40,109 bases of DNA, from assembly GCA_023409755.1 (NCBI GenBank), contig JAEYRA010000074.1:1-40109 (forward strand), read 5' to 3'. The translations under genes were made by a program, and so were the position numbers. Below the pieces are notes generated by a model, which was given only the letters and a program-made list of their open reading frames with translations, had not been told where the DNA came from and ran no database searches. This document shows positions 32,505 through 40,109 of the stretch, in pieces; the first letter of the stretch is position 1; each line of letters starts with the position of its first letter. This DNA is from Bacillota bacterium. GTDB lineage: Bacteria > Bacillota > Clostridia > Christensenellales > UMGS416.

Positions 32505-32528
32505 GATATGTTCCTACATACTGCTAAT
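32505..32528 (+). pseudogene. Degenerate rlmD 3' tail 5
   Basis: A short DMFLHTAN reading right after the hydrolase gene, close to the DMFPHTA forms of RumA tails. It is too short to be certain. Confidence 0.35.
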
Positions 32529-32540
32529 TATAAATTGTCG

Positions 32541-33233
32541 ATGAACACCAAACCGATGATGACAATTGATGGAAGAAGGTGCCAAATACACCAACACGGT
32601 GTCGGCGGGCCGGTTGTTTTCTGCGCCATGAGTCTGCGTGGAGGAGACGAAGCGGATCGGCTTTCTGCTTGGATCAATGCCTTGGTGGCACAGATTTCCT
32701 ACACCCTTTTTGTTTTTGATACGGCTGAGTGGGCGGACGATTGCTCACCCTGGGCGGCGGACGCGAACGATACCCACTTTGGGGGCAAAGGGGGAGAGAC
32801 GCTTTGGTGGCTGCTGAATTGTGCCATTCCTGCTGTCAATGAAACTATGGGGACGAGTGATGCCCGCTATCTGGCAGGGTACTCTCTGGCGGGCTTGTTT
32901 TCACTTTGGACGTTGTACGTTACCGATGCCTTTGCCGGAGCCGCATCTTGCTCCGGGTCTTTGTGGTTTCCGGGTTGGGAGGAATTCGCATCCGAACACC
33001 GTGTGATGAGAAAGCAATCCCGGGTGTATTTGAGCCTTGGCGGAAAGGAAGCAAAAACCTCCAATCCGCTGATTGCCACGGTGGAAGAAAAAACCAAAGC
33101 ACAACTTGCAAGTCTTGCGAATGACAATCATGTTGCACAGACAGTGTTGGAGATGAATCCGGGAGGGCATTTCTCCAAGCCGGAGGAAAGAACGGCGAAA
33201 GGAATTGCCTGGCTCTTATCGGCGGGAAAGTGA
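32541..33233 (+). CDS. Putative esterase (alpha/beta hydrolase, D-type)
   Basis: About 230 residues. LAGYSLAGLFSLWTLY carries the GxSxxG elbow, SGSLWFPGW follows as in esterase-D/IroE-like enzymes, LSLGGKEAK is the acid region, and NPGGHF the catalytic His. Several starts are possible (ATG at 32508, 32541 or 32556); 32508 would make the protein begin inside the rlmD-tail-like bases, so 32541 is preferred, without a clear ribosome binding site. The composition is less AT-rich than neighbouring genes. Confidence 0.72.
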   Translation: MNTKPMMTIDGRRCQIHQHGVGGPVVFCAMSLRGGDEADRLSAWINALVAQISYTLFVFDTAEWADDCSPWAADANDTHFGGKGGETLWWLLNCAIPAVNETMGTSDARYLAGYSLAGLFSLWTLYVTDAFAGAASCSGSLWFPGWEEFASEHRVMRKQSRVYLSLGGKEAKTSNPLIATVEEKTKAQLASLANDNHVAQTVLEMNPGGHFSKPEERTAKGIAWLLSAGK

Positions 33234-33306
33234 AACACTGGAATGTGAATGGACGCAACCACCGAAGGTGAGAAACACTCGTCCGTTAGGCGTGAAATGT
33301 GTGTAC

Positions 33307-33336
33307 TTGTCATTGCGTGCCCGATCATACTATAAT
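33307..33336 (+). promoter_or_regulatory. Promoter of the flavin reductase gene
   Basis: TTGTCA (33307-33312), 18-base spacer, TATAAT (33331-33336), 66 bases before the ATG. Confidence 0.6.
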
Positions 33337-33402
33337 GCCGACATACAGCAATGGTCCGCTAAAGTAAAGATTGCAATGGTGAGTAACCGACAGGAGTAAG
33401 AG

Positions 33403-33972
33403 ATGAAGAAGAATTTTGGGCCCAAGCCTCTGGTTTATCCCACACCGGTCTTAGTTGTTTCTACCTATGACAAGGACGGTAGGCCCAATGCCATGACCGC
33501 GGCTTGGGGAGGCATTTGCTGCTCCTCCCCGCTCTGTGTGTCAGTTTCACTGAGGAAAGCGACGTATACATACAGCAGCATGGTAGAGAAGAAAGCCTTC
33601 GTGATCAACATTCCCTCCGAAGCCAATGTGAAAGAAGCCGATTTTTTTGGCATTGTATCTGCTAAAGAGGAAGACAAATTCATGAAGACCGGGCTGACAC
33701 CGGTAAAAAGTGAATTTGTGGATGCCCCCTATATCGTGGAATTTCCAATAAACCTGGAGTGTAAACTCATACAGAGGAACGATCTTGGTTTGCATACCCA
33801 GTTTATCGGTGAGGTAGTGAACGCAAAGATGGATTCCTCCGTTCAAGAAGAGGGAGATCAACCGGTGATCGAACAGATCAGGCCGTTGCTTTTTGCTCCC
33901 AATGACACGTTTTATTATTCCATCGGAAGACAAATTGCCCGTGCGTTTTCGATTGGCAGGGATATCAAATAA
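33403..33972 (+). CDS. Flavin reductase-like (FMN split-barrel) protein
   Basis: A 189-residue flavin-reductase-domain protein. PTPVLVVSTYDKDGRPNAM and AAWGGICCSSP are the family N-terminus and FMN-contact region; VINIPSEANV follows. These enzymes use FMN with NAD(P)H or act as flavoredoxins. AGGAG precedes the ATG. Confidence 0.85.
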   Translation: MKKNFGPKPLVYPTPVLVVSTYDKDGRPNAMTAAWGGICCSSPLCVSVSLRKATYTYSSMVEKKAFVINIPSEANVKEADFFGIVSAKEEDKFMKTGLTPVKSEFVDAPYIVEFPINLECKLIQRNDLGLHTQFIGEVVNAKMDSSVQEEGDQPVIEQIRPLLFAPNDTFYYSIGRQIARAFSIGRDIK

Positions 33973-34142
33973 CATTCTGCAAGGGAGGCAATTCTTTGCG
34001 GCGTTGTCCTCCTGCCTGTGCCTGGTGATTACAAAACGGTGTCACCATACAAACCCCTGTGCTGCACCTCCGTCGCGTGCGAAGGCCGAAAGGCCGGTCA
34101 CCAGGGCGGGCGGTGAGTTGAGGAAGGATCATGGAGTAAACG

Positions 34143-34943
34143 ATGACCATTTATACGTTGGGGAGCGGGCACGGAGACTCGACGTTTAGTCGGTTTAATT
34201 CTTCGACCGTTTACGAAACCGAAAGCGGTACGCTCTATTTTGTGGATGCCGGTGCACCTGCTGAAGCATTGTTGCGAAGAAAAGGACTTCACATCAAGAA
34301 TGTGCGTGCGTGCTTTATCACTCATATGCATGATGACCACGCTGGCGGTCTTTCTGGATTAATCAAACAGATTTTGAAATACTCAAAAGAAAGAGAATTT
34401 CCTTTTGTACTCAGCCTGCCCGAGGAAGGGGCGATTGAGGCACTGAAAAACTGGATGTTTGCCTTGCATGAAACAGCGGATTCCAATTGTTTGGACTATA
34501 GGTTCGTCGACGATGGGGAAATCTATGAGGACGACGAATTGACCGTTACCGCCATACGTACAAGGCACCTGAGAACACTTGGCAGAACTAAGGGTGATCC
34601 ATGTAGCTTTGCCTATATGCTTCATTTCAAAAAGGAAAACAAAACAGTACTTCATACAGGGGATTTGACCAATGATTTCTCAGATTTTCCGCGGATTTGT
34701 GCCGAAAGGTATTTTGATGTATGTCTTTGTGAAGCAACACATTACGCGCCCTGCGATGCCATCGGCCCGTTCAAAAAAGCTAACTTTGGGAAGCTGATTT
34801 TCACCCATATATCGGACAAATGGCATACCAGGATCGGGATCGGATGGGAAGCTGACAATGGCGAAAAACGTCTGCTCTCCGAGTTTAAAGAGCTTGCTTA
34901 TCCGTGCCAGATTGCTCATGACGGGGATGAGTTTGTATTATGA
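34143..34943 (+). CDS. Metallo-beta-lactamase-fold hydrolase
   Basis: A 266-residue MBL-fold protein. THMHDDHAGG is the complete HxHxDH metal motif; VLHTGDL supplies the bridging Asp, and IFTHISDKWH the last His. It resembles ribonuclease-Z/phosphodiesterase-like members. The substrate is unknown. GGAG lies seven bases before the ATG. Upstream (33973-34140) is a GC-richer gap without a recognised gene. Confidence 0.85.
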   Translation: MTIYTLGSGHGDSTFSRFNSSTVYETESGTLYFVDAGAPAEALLRRKGLHIKNVRACFITHMHDDHAGGLSGLIKQILKYSKEREFPFVLSLPEEGAIEALKNWMFALHETADSNCLDYRFVDDGEIYEDDELTVTAIRTRHLRTLGRTKGDPCSFAYMLHFKKENKTVLHTGDLTNDFSDFPRICAERYFDVCLCEATHYAPCDAIGPFKKANFGKLIFTHISDKWHTRIGIGWEADNGEKRLLSEFKELAYPCQIAHDGDEFVL

Positions 34944-34971
34944 TCAACGTCATTTTTTGAAATGATGTTGA
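34944..34971 (+). terminator. Hairpin after the MBL gene
   Basis: CAACGTCATTT (34945-34955) pairs with AAATGATGTTG (34960-34970) with one wobble, loop TTTG; the T-run is inside the loop, so termination is only possible. Confidence 0.4.
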
Positions 34972-35075
34972 CAGCCCTTACAGGCAGGAACTGCAGACGA
35001 CCCCGTTCGGACTGTATGGAATTAACCCATAGTAAATTGAAAGGGAAACGGACAGAGACGGCCGCATGATAAGAA

Positions 35076-35936
35076 ATGATAAGAAAGTATTGTGATGAAG
35101 ACAAAAAGCGAATCCTTGATATTGTCCGGCAAGGCATTTTAACGGACGACGAAGAGCTTGATTTCATTACGGAAAATAGCAATGAAATCATTGTGTTTGA
35201 CGACGAAACGAACGGGATATTAGGTTTTAGTACTTTTCGTGTATGGGGTGAGAACCATAACAAAGCAGATGTATACACTTATGTTGTTCCAAGTTCACGG
35301 AGAAAAGGAATTGGGACTCTGTTGTATGATGAAATTACCAAGAACATAAAGGATAACTCCGCTCAAGCCGGGAATTTCGTATTTTTCAGCACCAGAATGA
35401 AGGTTGAGAAAGACGATCCCACTTCATTCTACGAGAAACGTGGATATCAAAAGTGGTATGCAGAGTATGATATGCAATTTGATGGTTCAGAACAGCCCGC
35501 GTCTTATTTGCTGTTTGTACCCTATGAAGAGAAATATTTCACACAGTATGTAGATGGGTTACGGACCAGTTTTTATGAGTTAAGAAAGACAAACGATTTT
35601 CAACCCTATTTCTGTTGTGAGTGGAACGAAGAAAAGAGAAAAGAACTCCTGGATGCAAAAGACAGCCTGTTTTTGCTGTTTGACAACGAAACCTTGATCG
35701 CATCTGTCATTGTTCGAAAGAACGGAATCATAGATGATGTCTTTGTTGTTCCATCCTATCAAGGCAAGGGATACGGGAAGAAGCTAATGCAATTTTCTAT
35801 TAACAAGGCTATCGATAGAGGAAACAGCTGCATTTCACTAAGGGCAATCGAATGGAACTCCAAAGCGCTGAACCTTTATCAAAGCGTTGGACTTGATGTT
35901 GTTCAGACCACCAATTACTATCGGCTCTTTGGATAG
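35076..35936 (+). CDS. Tandem GNAT-domain acetyltransferase
   Basis: A 286-residue protein with two GNAT domains. The first (about 1-130) has YVVPSSRRKGIGTLLYDEI (RxxGxG loop). The second (about 180-286) has VFVVPSYQGKGYGKKLMQF (QGKGYG loop) and ALNLYQSVGL. Both acetyl-CoA loops look intact. The start is uncertain: ATG 35076 lies in a 10-base tandem repeat ATGATAAGAA without a ribosome binding site. Acceptor unknown. Confidence 0.8.
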   Translation: MIRKYCDEDKKRILDIVRQGILTDDEELDFITENSNEIIVFDDETNGILGFSTFRVWGENHNKADVYTYVVPSSRRKGIGTLLYDEITKNIKDNSAQAGNFVFFSTRMKVEKDDPTSFYEKRGYQKWYAEYDMQFDGSEQPASYLLFVPYEEKYFTQYVDGLRTSFYELRKTNDFQPYFCCEWNEEKRKELLDAKDSLFLLFDNETLIASVIVRKNGIIDDVFVVPSYQGKGYGKKLMQFSINKAIDRGNSCISLRAIEWNSKALNLYQSVGLDVVQTTNYYRLFG

Positions 35937-35960
35937 GAAGAAGAGCGTGATCCCCAATGC

Positions 35961-36101
35961 ATGGATGACGTGCTTGCTACGAAAGAGGATTTGTATTTGA
36001 TCGAAGCCATTCTAAGCTGCAATCGTGTTTTCGTTGCCAACCATGAGTATGAAAAGTATCGAGAGTATCGTATTAGCACTGGAAAGGAGCCGGGTGATTG
36101 A
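35961..36101 (+). CDS. Small ORF of unknown function
   Basis: 46 residues (begins MDDVLATKED), in the same frame as the preceding GNAT gene after its TAG and overlapping the TTG start of the DUF1905 gene by four bases. It has no recognised motif or ribosome binding site. It may be a fragment of a former gene at the island edge. Confidence 0.35.
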   Translation: MDDVLATKEDLYLIEAILSCNRVFVANHEYEKYREYRISTGKEPGD

Positions 36102-36376
36102 ATAGCAAAGTCTACGAGTTTACGGCGGAAATTCAGAAAGTGCCTGACATCGATGACGCCTACGTTGTCATTCCCTTTGATGTGAAGGAGGAGTTTGGCA
36201 AAGGGCGGGTACCGGTCAACGTGACCTTTGACGGTGAACCATATCAGGGGAGCCTTGTCAGGATGGGTACGCCCAACCACATCATCGGCATCCGCAAGGA
36301 GATCCGCGCGAAGATTGGCAAGCAACCTGGGGACAGTGTGCGGGTGGCCTTGCGGGAGCGGCCGAGCGGAGAGTGA
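36098..36376 (+). CDS. DUF1905 protein
   Basis: A 92-residue small beta-barrel protein. VVIPFDVKEEFGKGRVPVNV and GEPYQGSLVRMG, then IGIRKEIRAKIGK, match the DUF1905 pattern. Function unknown. It starts with TTG at 36098, supported by AAAGGAG about 10 bases before it. Composition is host-like again from here. Confidence 0.85.
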   Translation: MNSKVYEFTAEIQKVPDIDDAYVVIPFDVKEEFGKGRVPVNVTFDGEPYQGSLVRMGTPNHIIGIRKEIRAKIGKQPGDSVRVALRERPSGE

Positions 36377-36475
36377 CTGCCCGGCGGCGGGTAGTCTGTG
36401 GCGACGCTGTGTCGGGGTGCGCGCTTGTGCCGGCAGGCAATCCGCACGGGGAGAAGGAACAAAAGGGGGAGGAAC

Positions 36476-36982
36476 GTGGAGATTTCGGAGGCCATTGAAC
36501 AATGCAGGAAATCAGGGCGGACCGGGGTTGCATTGGTTGAGGTTGCGCAAGCACTTGTGTCGTCCACAATGATGTACTCCTATTCCAACTCCTTCGATCT
36601 GCCATCCCGGGCGTTCCGCCGGGGCCGCGGCTATTGCTGGCATCAGGCCAGCACGCTCAACCGCATCCTCAATGGCCTGGGGCTGGAAAGTCGACTGGTC
36701 TACGCAACGCGCAATCGCATTCCTGAGAAGCGGGTTGGCGACCACACGGTCCAAGAGCATGTTTCCGGGCATGTGTGGTGCAGGGTTCGCTGCGATGGAT
36801 TGGAAGGGGACGTGTGCCCCGGGAATGCCACCAACCGGTTTGGCCAAGTCCATTTTGAGCCCCTGTCCAGGGTTCGGAACTGGAACGGCTTTGTTTGCTT
36901 TTTTTCTTATTGGGGGTCAGCCTGGGTCAACTGGAGACGACGCAGGCGGATGGAATACGACAGAGAGGAGAGACAATCATGA
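36476..36982 (+). CDS. Transglutaminase-like protein
   Basis: 168 residues. GRGYCWHQASTLNRIL has the nucleophile Cys, SGHVWCRVRC the His and DVCPGN the Asp of a papain-type Cys-His-Asp triad. There is no signal peptide. GTG at 36476 is chosen for the GGGGGAGG before it. Its stop overlaps the ATG of the next gene by four bases. The role is unknown. Confidence 0.65.
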   Translation: MEISEAIEQCRKSGRTGVALVEVAQALVSSTMMYSYSNSFDLPSRAFRRGRGYCWHQASTLNRILNGLGLESRLVYATRNRIPEKRVGDHTVQEHVSGHVWCRVRCDGLEGDVCPGNATNRFGQVHFEPLSRVRNWNGFVCFFSYWGSAWVNWRRRRRMEYDREERQS

Positions 36983-37221
36983 CAAAGGAATCAAGAAACT
37001 TTTGCACCTGTGGGGAGACGGACTGCCCCATGCACCCCAGCAACCACGACCGTGGCTGCGATCCCTGCATCCGCAAGAACCTAAAGGAGGGGGAGATCCC
37101 CAGCTGCTTTTTCAATCTGGTGAACGATGATCTTTCGGCGCAGGACGATTTCACCATTGCTGGGTTTGTCTCCTTTTATCTGAAAAACACAGCAGCGAGC
37201 GCTGTAGACGTCAAGGATTAG
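36979..37221 (+). CDS. DUF6485-like cysteine-rich small protein
   Basis: 80 residues. Cysteines are arranged as CTCG, DCPMHPSNHDRGCDPC, then GEIPSC, the DUF6485 pattern, probably a metal site. It is coupled to the transglutaminase-like gene by an ATGA overlap. The function is unknown. The 232-base gap after it holds only a weak minus-strand ORF. Confidence 0.75.
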   Translation: MTKESRNFCTCGETDCPMHPSNHDRGCDPCIRKNLKEGEIPSCFFNLVNDDLSAQDDFTIAGFVSFYLKNTAASAVDVKD

Positions 37222-37453
37222 GGTGCTCCATGTCCACGGCATGTTTGATCACCTCACGCTGAGGCGCCTTGCTCATGCACGGTTCTGCGATGGGTTCAGC
37301 TTTACCAAGCGGAGTAAACAAAGCCCCCCAGGCTCCTGTCGGATCGGACGGGCTTAATGAAAAGTGAGCGCAGGCCAGTACCATTGCCGGGGACATGCAC
37401 CAGGCGCTGCCGGTGTTGCAGGCCTATGCCAGGCCCGTGGCGGCGAGGGAGCG

Positions 37454-37888
37454 CTACTTCTTGTCGAAGAGGGTGCGATACTGGCCATAGCCCTCCCGCT
37501 CCAGATCGTCCACTGGGATGAACCGCAGCGCTGCGGAGTTGATGCAATACCGCAGACCGGTAGGCCCGGGACCGTCGGGGAACACGTGCCCCAGGTGTGC
37601 GTCAGAGCCGGCCGCCCGTACTTCCGTGCGATGCCGGCCAAAGCTGTGGTCGTCCCGTTCTTTCACCAGTTCGTCTTGCAGCGGCGCGGCGAAGCTGGGC
37701 CAGCCACAGTGGGAATCAAACTTTTCCAAAGAGGAGAATAGCTGCTCACCGGAGACGATGTCCACGTATAACCCTTCCCGATGGTTGTCCCAGTACTCGT
37801 TGTCATAGGGCGGCTCGGTGCCATTTTCCTGCGTCACGTGGTATTGCATTGGGGTGAGACGTCCCTTGAGGTCGTCAGTGTTCTTCAC
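37454..37888 (-). CDS. msrB: Peptide-methionine (R)-S-oxide reductase MsrB
   Basis: 144 residues. FDSHCGWPSF and the catalytic RYCINSAALRF Cys are present; the zinc CxxC pairs are absent, as in many Firmicute MsrB. It repairs the R epimer of oxidised methionine. It overlaps the end of msrA by 14 bases, so both are made together. Confidence 0.95.
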   Translation of the reverse strand: MKNTDDLKGRLTPMQYHVTQENGTEPPYDNEYWDNHREGLYVDIVSGEQLFSSLEKFDSHCGWPSFAAPLQDELVKERDDHSFGRHRTEVRAAGSDAHLGHVFPDGPGPTGLRYCINSAALRFIPVDDLEREGYGQYRTLFDKK

Positions 37889-38429
37889 GGTGCTGCTCCT
37901 CCCGTCTGTGTTCCATGGCTTCCTGGTACGCCTGTCGGCCCGAGCCTCGCTTGTAGAGCTGATACCGGGTGGGGTGAGTGCGGTAGTATTCCCGATGGTA
38001 ATCCTCCGCTGGGTAGAAGGGTTTTGCAGGCAGTATCTTCGTGCGGATCGGGCCGTCGTAGAGCCCCGACTCCTCAGCCCTCCTCAGGCTTTGCTGCGCT
38101 GTCACTTGCTCCGTTTCATCGGCGAAAAAGATGGCCGTTTGGTACTGTTCTCCCCGGTCGGCAAACTGGCCGCCTGCATCGGTGGGGTCAATCTGACTCC
38201 AGAACACTTCCAGCAGGCGCTCGTAGGACACGACGTCAGGGTCGTAGGCGATGCGAATGGCTTCCAAGTGGCCGGTTGTGCCCGTGCAGACCTGTTCGTA
38301 GCTGGGGTGGGGGACCGTGCCGCCGGTGTAGCCTGGCAGTACCTGCCGCACACCGGGCAGGGCCGCAAACGGCGGTTCCATACACCAGAAGCACCCCCCG
38401 GCAAAGATGGCGTTACGTTCTTCTGCCAT
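37875..38429 (-). CDS. msrA: Peptide-methionine (S)-S-oxide reductase MsrA
   Basis: 184 residues. GGCFWC is the catalytic motif near the N-terminus; GYTGG, HLEAIRIAYDP and FWSQIDPTD follow as usual. It repairs the S epimer of oxidised methionine and leads the msrA-msrB pair. GGAGAGG precedes the ATG. The catalytic Cys lies at about residue 13. Confidence 0.96.
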   Translation of the reverse strand: MAEERNAIFAGGCFWCMEPPFAALPGVRQVLPGYTGGTVPHPSYEQVCTGTTGHLEAIRIAYDPDVVSYERLLEVFWSQIDPTDAGGQFADRGEQYQTAIFFADETEQVTAQQSLRRAEESGLYDGPIRTKILPAKPFYPAEDYHREYYRTHPTRYQLYKRGSGRQAYQEAMEHRREEQHREEH

Positions 38430-38452
38430 TGGTGGCCTCTCCTTTTTTTATC

Positions 38453-38483
38453 ATTATACCACAACACAGTATTTTGTATGCAA
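38453..38483 (-). promoter_or_regulatory. msrA promoter
   Basis: Minus strand: TATAAT (38453-38458) with an extended TGG, and TTGCAT (38478-38483) 19 bases upstream. Confidence 0.5.
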
Positions 38484-38519
38484 GGGAATTTGTTGTCTCG
38501 CACTTTTTGCATATGCCCG

Positions 38520-38549
38520 TTGACAGGGGCACAAGTGCCGTGCTATTCT
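38520..38549 (+). promoter_or_regulatory. Promoter of the EAL gene
   Basis: TTGACA (38520-38525), 18-base spacer, TATTCT (38544-38549). Confidence 0.65.
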
Positions 38550-38573
38550 TTGCCAATGTACGGTTGATAAAGA

Positions 38574-38602
38574 GCCGGCGTTACATTGCGCCGGCGCTTT
38601 TT
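38574..38602 (+). terminator. Leader hairpin / attenuator before the EAL gene
   Basis: GCCGGCG (38574-38580) pairs with CGCCGGC (38589-38595), eight-base loop, followed by TTTTT (38598-38602). It lies between the promoter and the start codon. Confidence 0.6.
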
Positions 38603-38619
38603 GGGTTGACGGAGGAGAG

Positions 38620-39879
38620 TTGAGCATTCCATTGAATGACAACATTGTGCGGTTTTCAAAGGGCGCCTACCTGGTGGAGGCGTATCTGCAACCCATCGTT
38701 TCCGTCGCTCGCCAGCAGATCATCGGCTTCGAGGGATTGAGCCGCGGGTTTGACCCGGTGACGGGGGAGAACCTGCCCGTCCTGGAACTCTTTGAGCAAG
38801 CCCAACGAAACAACAACCTGTTTTCCTTTGACTACGACTGTCGAGATCGCTGCATGCAGCAATTCTGTCGGCTGGAGGATCGTTCCAACAGCTGGCATCT
38901 CTTTGCCAATTTCGATGCGACCGCCCTCGATCACATGGATAATCTGCAGTTTCTCTATGGCCAGACACTGCGCAACGGCTTGCTGCCTCAGCAGGTCGTC
39001 ATAGAAATCAACGAGCACCAGCTGGAGCGGCTGGAACGCCTGCAGCAGTTTACAGAGCACTACAGGCGCTTGGGGTTCCTCATTGCCGTGGACGACGTGG
39101 GCATCGGCTACTCCAACTTGGAGCGTCTCTCGGCTGTCCGGCCGGATATTATCAAACTGGACCGATCGTTGCTCATCGGCATCGAGGACAGCTATTACAA
39201 GCAGGAAATCTTCCATTCCATGGTGCATATGTCCGCCAAGCTGGGTGCCATTGTGGTGGCCGAAGGGGTAGAGACGGTGGAGCAGGCCTGCTTTGCCATG
39301 GAGTTCGGCGCACACCTGATGCAAGGGTATCTTTTCAGCCGCCCCCAGCCGGTGGAGGATCTCAACCTGGATTTGGTCGACTGGCGTGTGCGTGAGAACG
39401 CCCAGTGCTTTACCGAGCACATTCGGGGGAAGATCACCCGGGAGCACTTACGCTTGCAGACGGTGGGTCGCATGGTCGACCGTTTGTGTCTGTGTCTCAG
39501 CAGAGTGGAGCCCGAGCAATACGATGAGGTGATGCGGTCTTTCCAGTGGCAGGATAGTGTCAGCTTGGTGGAGTGTGCCTACATCATCAACCGGGCAGGG
39601 TTGCAGGTGAGCGATACAGTCTTTGCCAATGAGCAGGGGGATCGCCACCGCAACATGATGTTCTCCCCGGCATCGAAGGGTGCCAATCACGAGCTGAAAC
39701 CCTTTTATTACGAGCTCATGAACTCCGGCGTGCCCCGTCATGTGTCATCGGCGTACATCTCCCATGCTTCCGGCAATGTGTGCGTCACCTACGCTTATAT
39801 CTTCTACTCCCCGGTGGGGGAGGGTTTCGTGCTGTGTGTGGACGCTCTGCAAAGCGGGTTGGAGCAGCGACTGATGTAA
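38620..39879 (+). CDS. EAL-domain protein, probable c-di-GMP phosphodiesterase
   Basis: 419 residues. The N-terminal EAL domain has EGL (38-40, in place of EAL), N97, E129, DD158-159 (VDDVGIGYSN), K179, E215 (AEGVET) and Q235, so all metal and catalytic positions are kept. The C-terminal 170 residues are a PAS/GAF-like or YkuI-type sensor domain. TTG at 38620 follows GGAGGAG closely (four bases), so a later TTG at 38632 is possible. There is no membrane segment. It probably hydrolyses c-di-GMP in the cytoplasm. Confidence 0.88.
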   Translation: MSIPLNDNIVRFSKGAYLVEAYLQPIVSVARQQIIGFEGLSRGFDPVTGENLPVLELFEQAQRNNNLFSFDYDCRDRCMQQFCRLEDRSNSWHLFANFDATALDHMDNLQFLYGQTLRNGLLPQQVVIEINEHQLERLERLQQFTEHYRRLGFLIAVDDVGIGYSNLERLSAVRPDIIKLDRSLLIGIEDSYYKQEIFHSMVHMSAKLGAIVVAEGVETVEQACFAMEFGAHLMQGYLFSRPQPVEDLNLDLVDWRVRENAQCFTEHIRGKITREHLRLQTVGRMVDRLCLCLSRVEPEQYDEVMRSFQWQDSVSLVECAYIINRAGLQVSDTVFANEQGDRHRNMMFSPASKGANHELKPFYYELMNSGVPRHVSSAYISHASGNVCVTYAYIFYSPVGEGFVLCVDALQSGLEQRLM

Positions 39880-39908
39880 GGGGATCAAAAATTTCTTTTT
39901 ATGGAAGG

Positions 39909-39934
39909 CGCTGCCATGTTTGGCGGCGTTTTTT
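39909..39934 (+). terminator. Intrinsic terminator after the EAL gene
   Basis: CGCTGCCA (39909-39916) with TGGCGGCG (39921-39928), one wobble, loop TGTT, then TTTTTT. Confidence 0.8.
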
Positions 39935-40093
39935 GTCTCGGCGAATGGCTAGGTTTACTCGGGTTTAGCAGCGTTGACCAGCAGCATCAGAATTTGACCG
40001 GTCCATTTTGAGGCAGGCGGACAAACTAGATTGAAAATCAAACGAGGAGGTGACGGGAAAAGCGCGCAGACAAAAAATAGCGGAGGTGGGAGC

Positions 40094-40109
40094 ATGCAGT
40101 GGAAAAAGG
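40094..40109 (+). CDS. Start of an unidentified gene (3' partial)
   Basis: ATG at 40094 follows CGGAGGTGGG and reads MQWKK before the window ends. A different open frame starting at a GTG near 40050 is also possible. No product can be inferred. Confidence 0.4.

Larger units (their letters stand above)
26612..36080 (+). mobile_element. Accessory island of single-gene units at the rlmD 3' end
   Basis: From the rlmD stop the base composition drops and codon use changes to AT-rich, then recovers near 36080. All recognisable genes here point plus, and several carry their own promoter. Between the first six genes lie degenerate copies of the rlmD tail (28900-28963, 29913-30124, 30704-30784, 31589-31700, 32505-32528). 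The 3' end of rum/rumA genes is a known integration site for elements in Firmicutes. No integrase, resolvase or transposase is visible, so this appears to be accreted or decayed insertion rather than an intact element. The right edge is approximate. Confidence 0.65.

Noticed and set aside
33290..33324. A possible sixth rlmD tail (reading GVKCVYLSLRA)
   Set aside because: The match is weak and the same bases form a good -35/-10 promoter for the flavin reductase gene.
34968..34991. TTGACA as a promoter for the tandem GNAT gene
   Set aside because: No acceptable -10 at 16-19 bases; the hexamer lies in the hairpin stem.
37211..37396. Minus-strand ORF of 61 residues between DUF6485 and msrB
   Set aside because: No ribosome binding site or recognised motif; may be a gene remnant but is not supportable.
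1..40109. CRISPR array
   Set aside because: No regularly spaced direct repeats of 24-40 bases and no cas genes were seen.

Overview
The window looks like chromosome from a high-GC, endospore-forming Firmicute (Clostridia-like). The reasons are a Spo0A gene preceded by 0A boxes, strong AGGAGG-type ribosome binding sites, sigma-A style promoters, a DUF512 radical-SAM / Der / PlsY run, a PanT-like ECF S-component coupled to type III pantothenate kinase, and MsrA/MsrB. The species cannot be named from the sequence alone.

Layout. 1-526: 3' part of a VanX-like D-Ala-D-Ala dipeptidase. 527-1090: a hairpin-dense noncoding element (copy A). 1160-1477: a small proline-rich protein. 1803-2582: spo0A. 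2735-7943: a tightly overlapping minus-strand operon (GntR regulator, amidohydrolase, Gfo/Idh dehydrogenase, SDR, ApnO-like oxidoisomerase, xylose-isomerase-like TIM barrel). Its family content matches an oxidative branched-sugar (D-apiose-type) route. 8072-14637: proline iminopeptidase, PHP and UroD-like proteins, an unknown zinc-ribbon protein, an AAA ATPase, a GNAT enzyme and an OhrR-type regulator. 14779-18036: DUF512, der, plsY. 18170-19540: an enolase-superfamily dehydratase followed by hairpin element B. 20150-23375: a rubredoxin-like protein, panT-coaX-hom, then hairpin element C. 23696-26611: GNAT, a membrane protein and the RlmD/RumA-type rRNA methyltransferase.

26612 to about 36080 is an AT-richer accessory island of mostly single-gene units, each plus-strand and several with a visible promoter: GH78-like glycosidase, histidine phosphatase, DUF4375 protein, nucleotidyltransferase, alpha/beta hydrolase, esterase, flavin reductase, metallo-beta-lactamase-fold protein and a double GNAT. 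Between several of these genes lie degenerate copies of the 3' end of the upstream rlmD gene. This suggests repeated insertion at the rlmD 3' end (accretion). No recombinase is visible here.

From 36098 the sequence returns to host-like composition: DUF1905, transglutaminase-like and DUF6485 genes, msrA-msrB, an EAL-domain c-di-GMP phosphodiesterase-like gene with a hairpin in its leader, and the first codons of another gene at the right edge.

The two least ordinary signals are (1) a family of hairpin-rich intergenic elements at 527-1090, 19541-20040 and 23376-23690. They share sequence blocks, an ATGAA pentaloop hairpin and compensatory stem changes. (2) The rlmD-tail cassette island. All family calls come from motif recognition without database searching.
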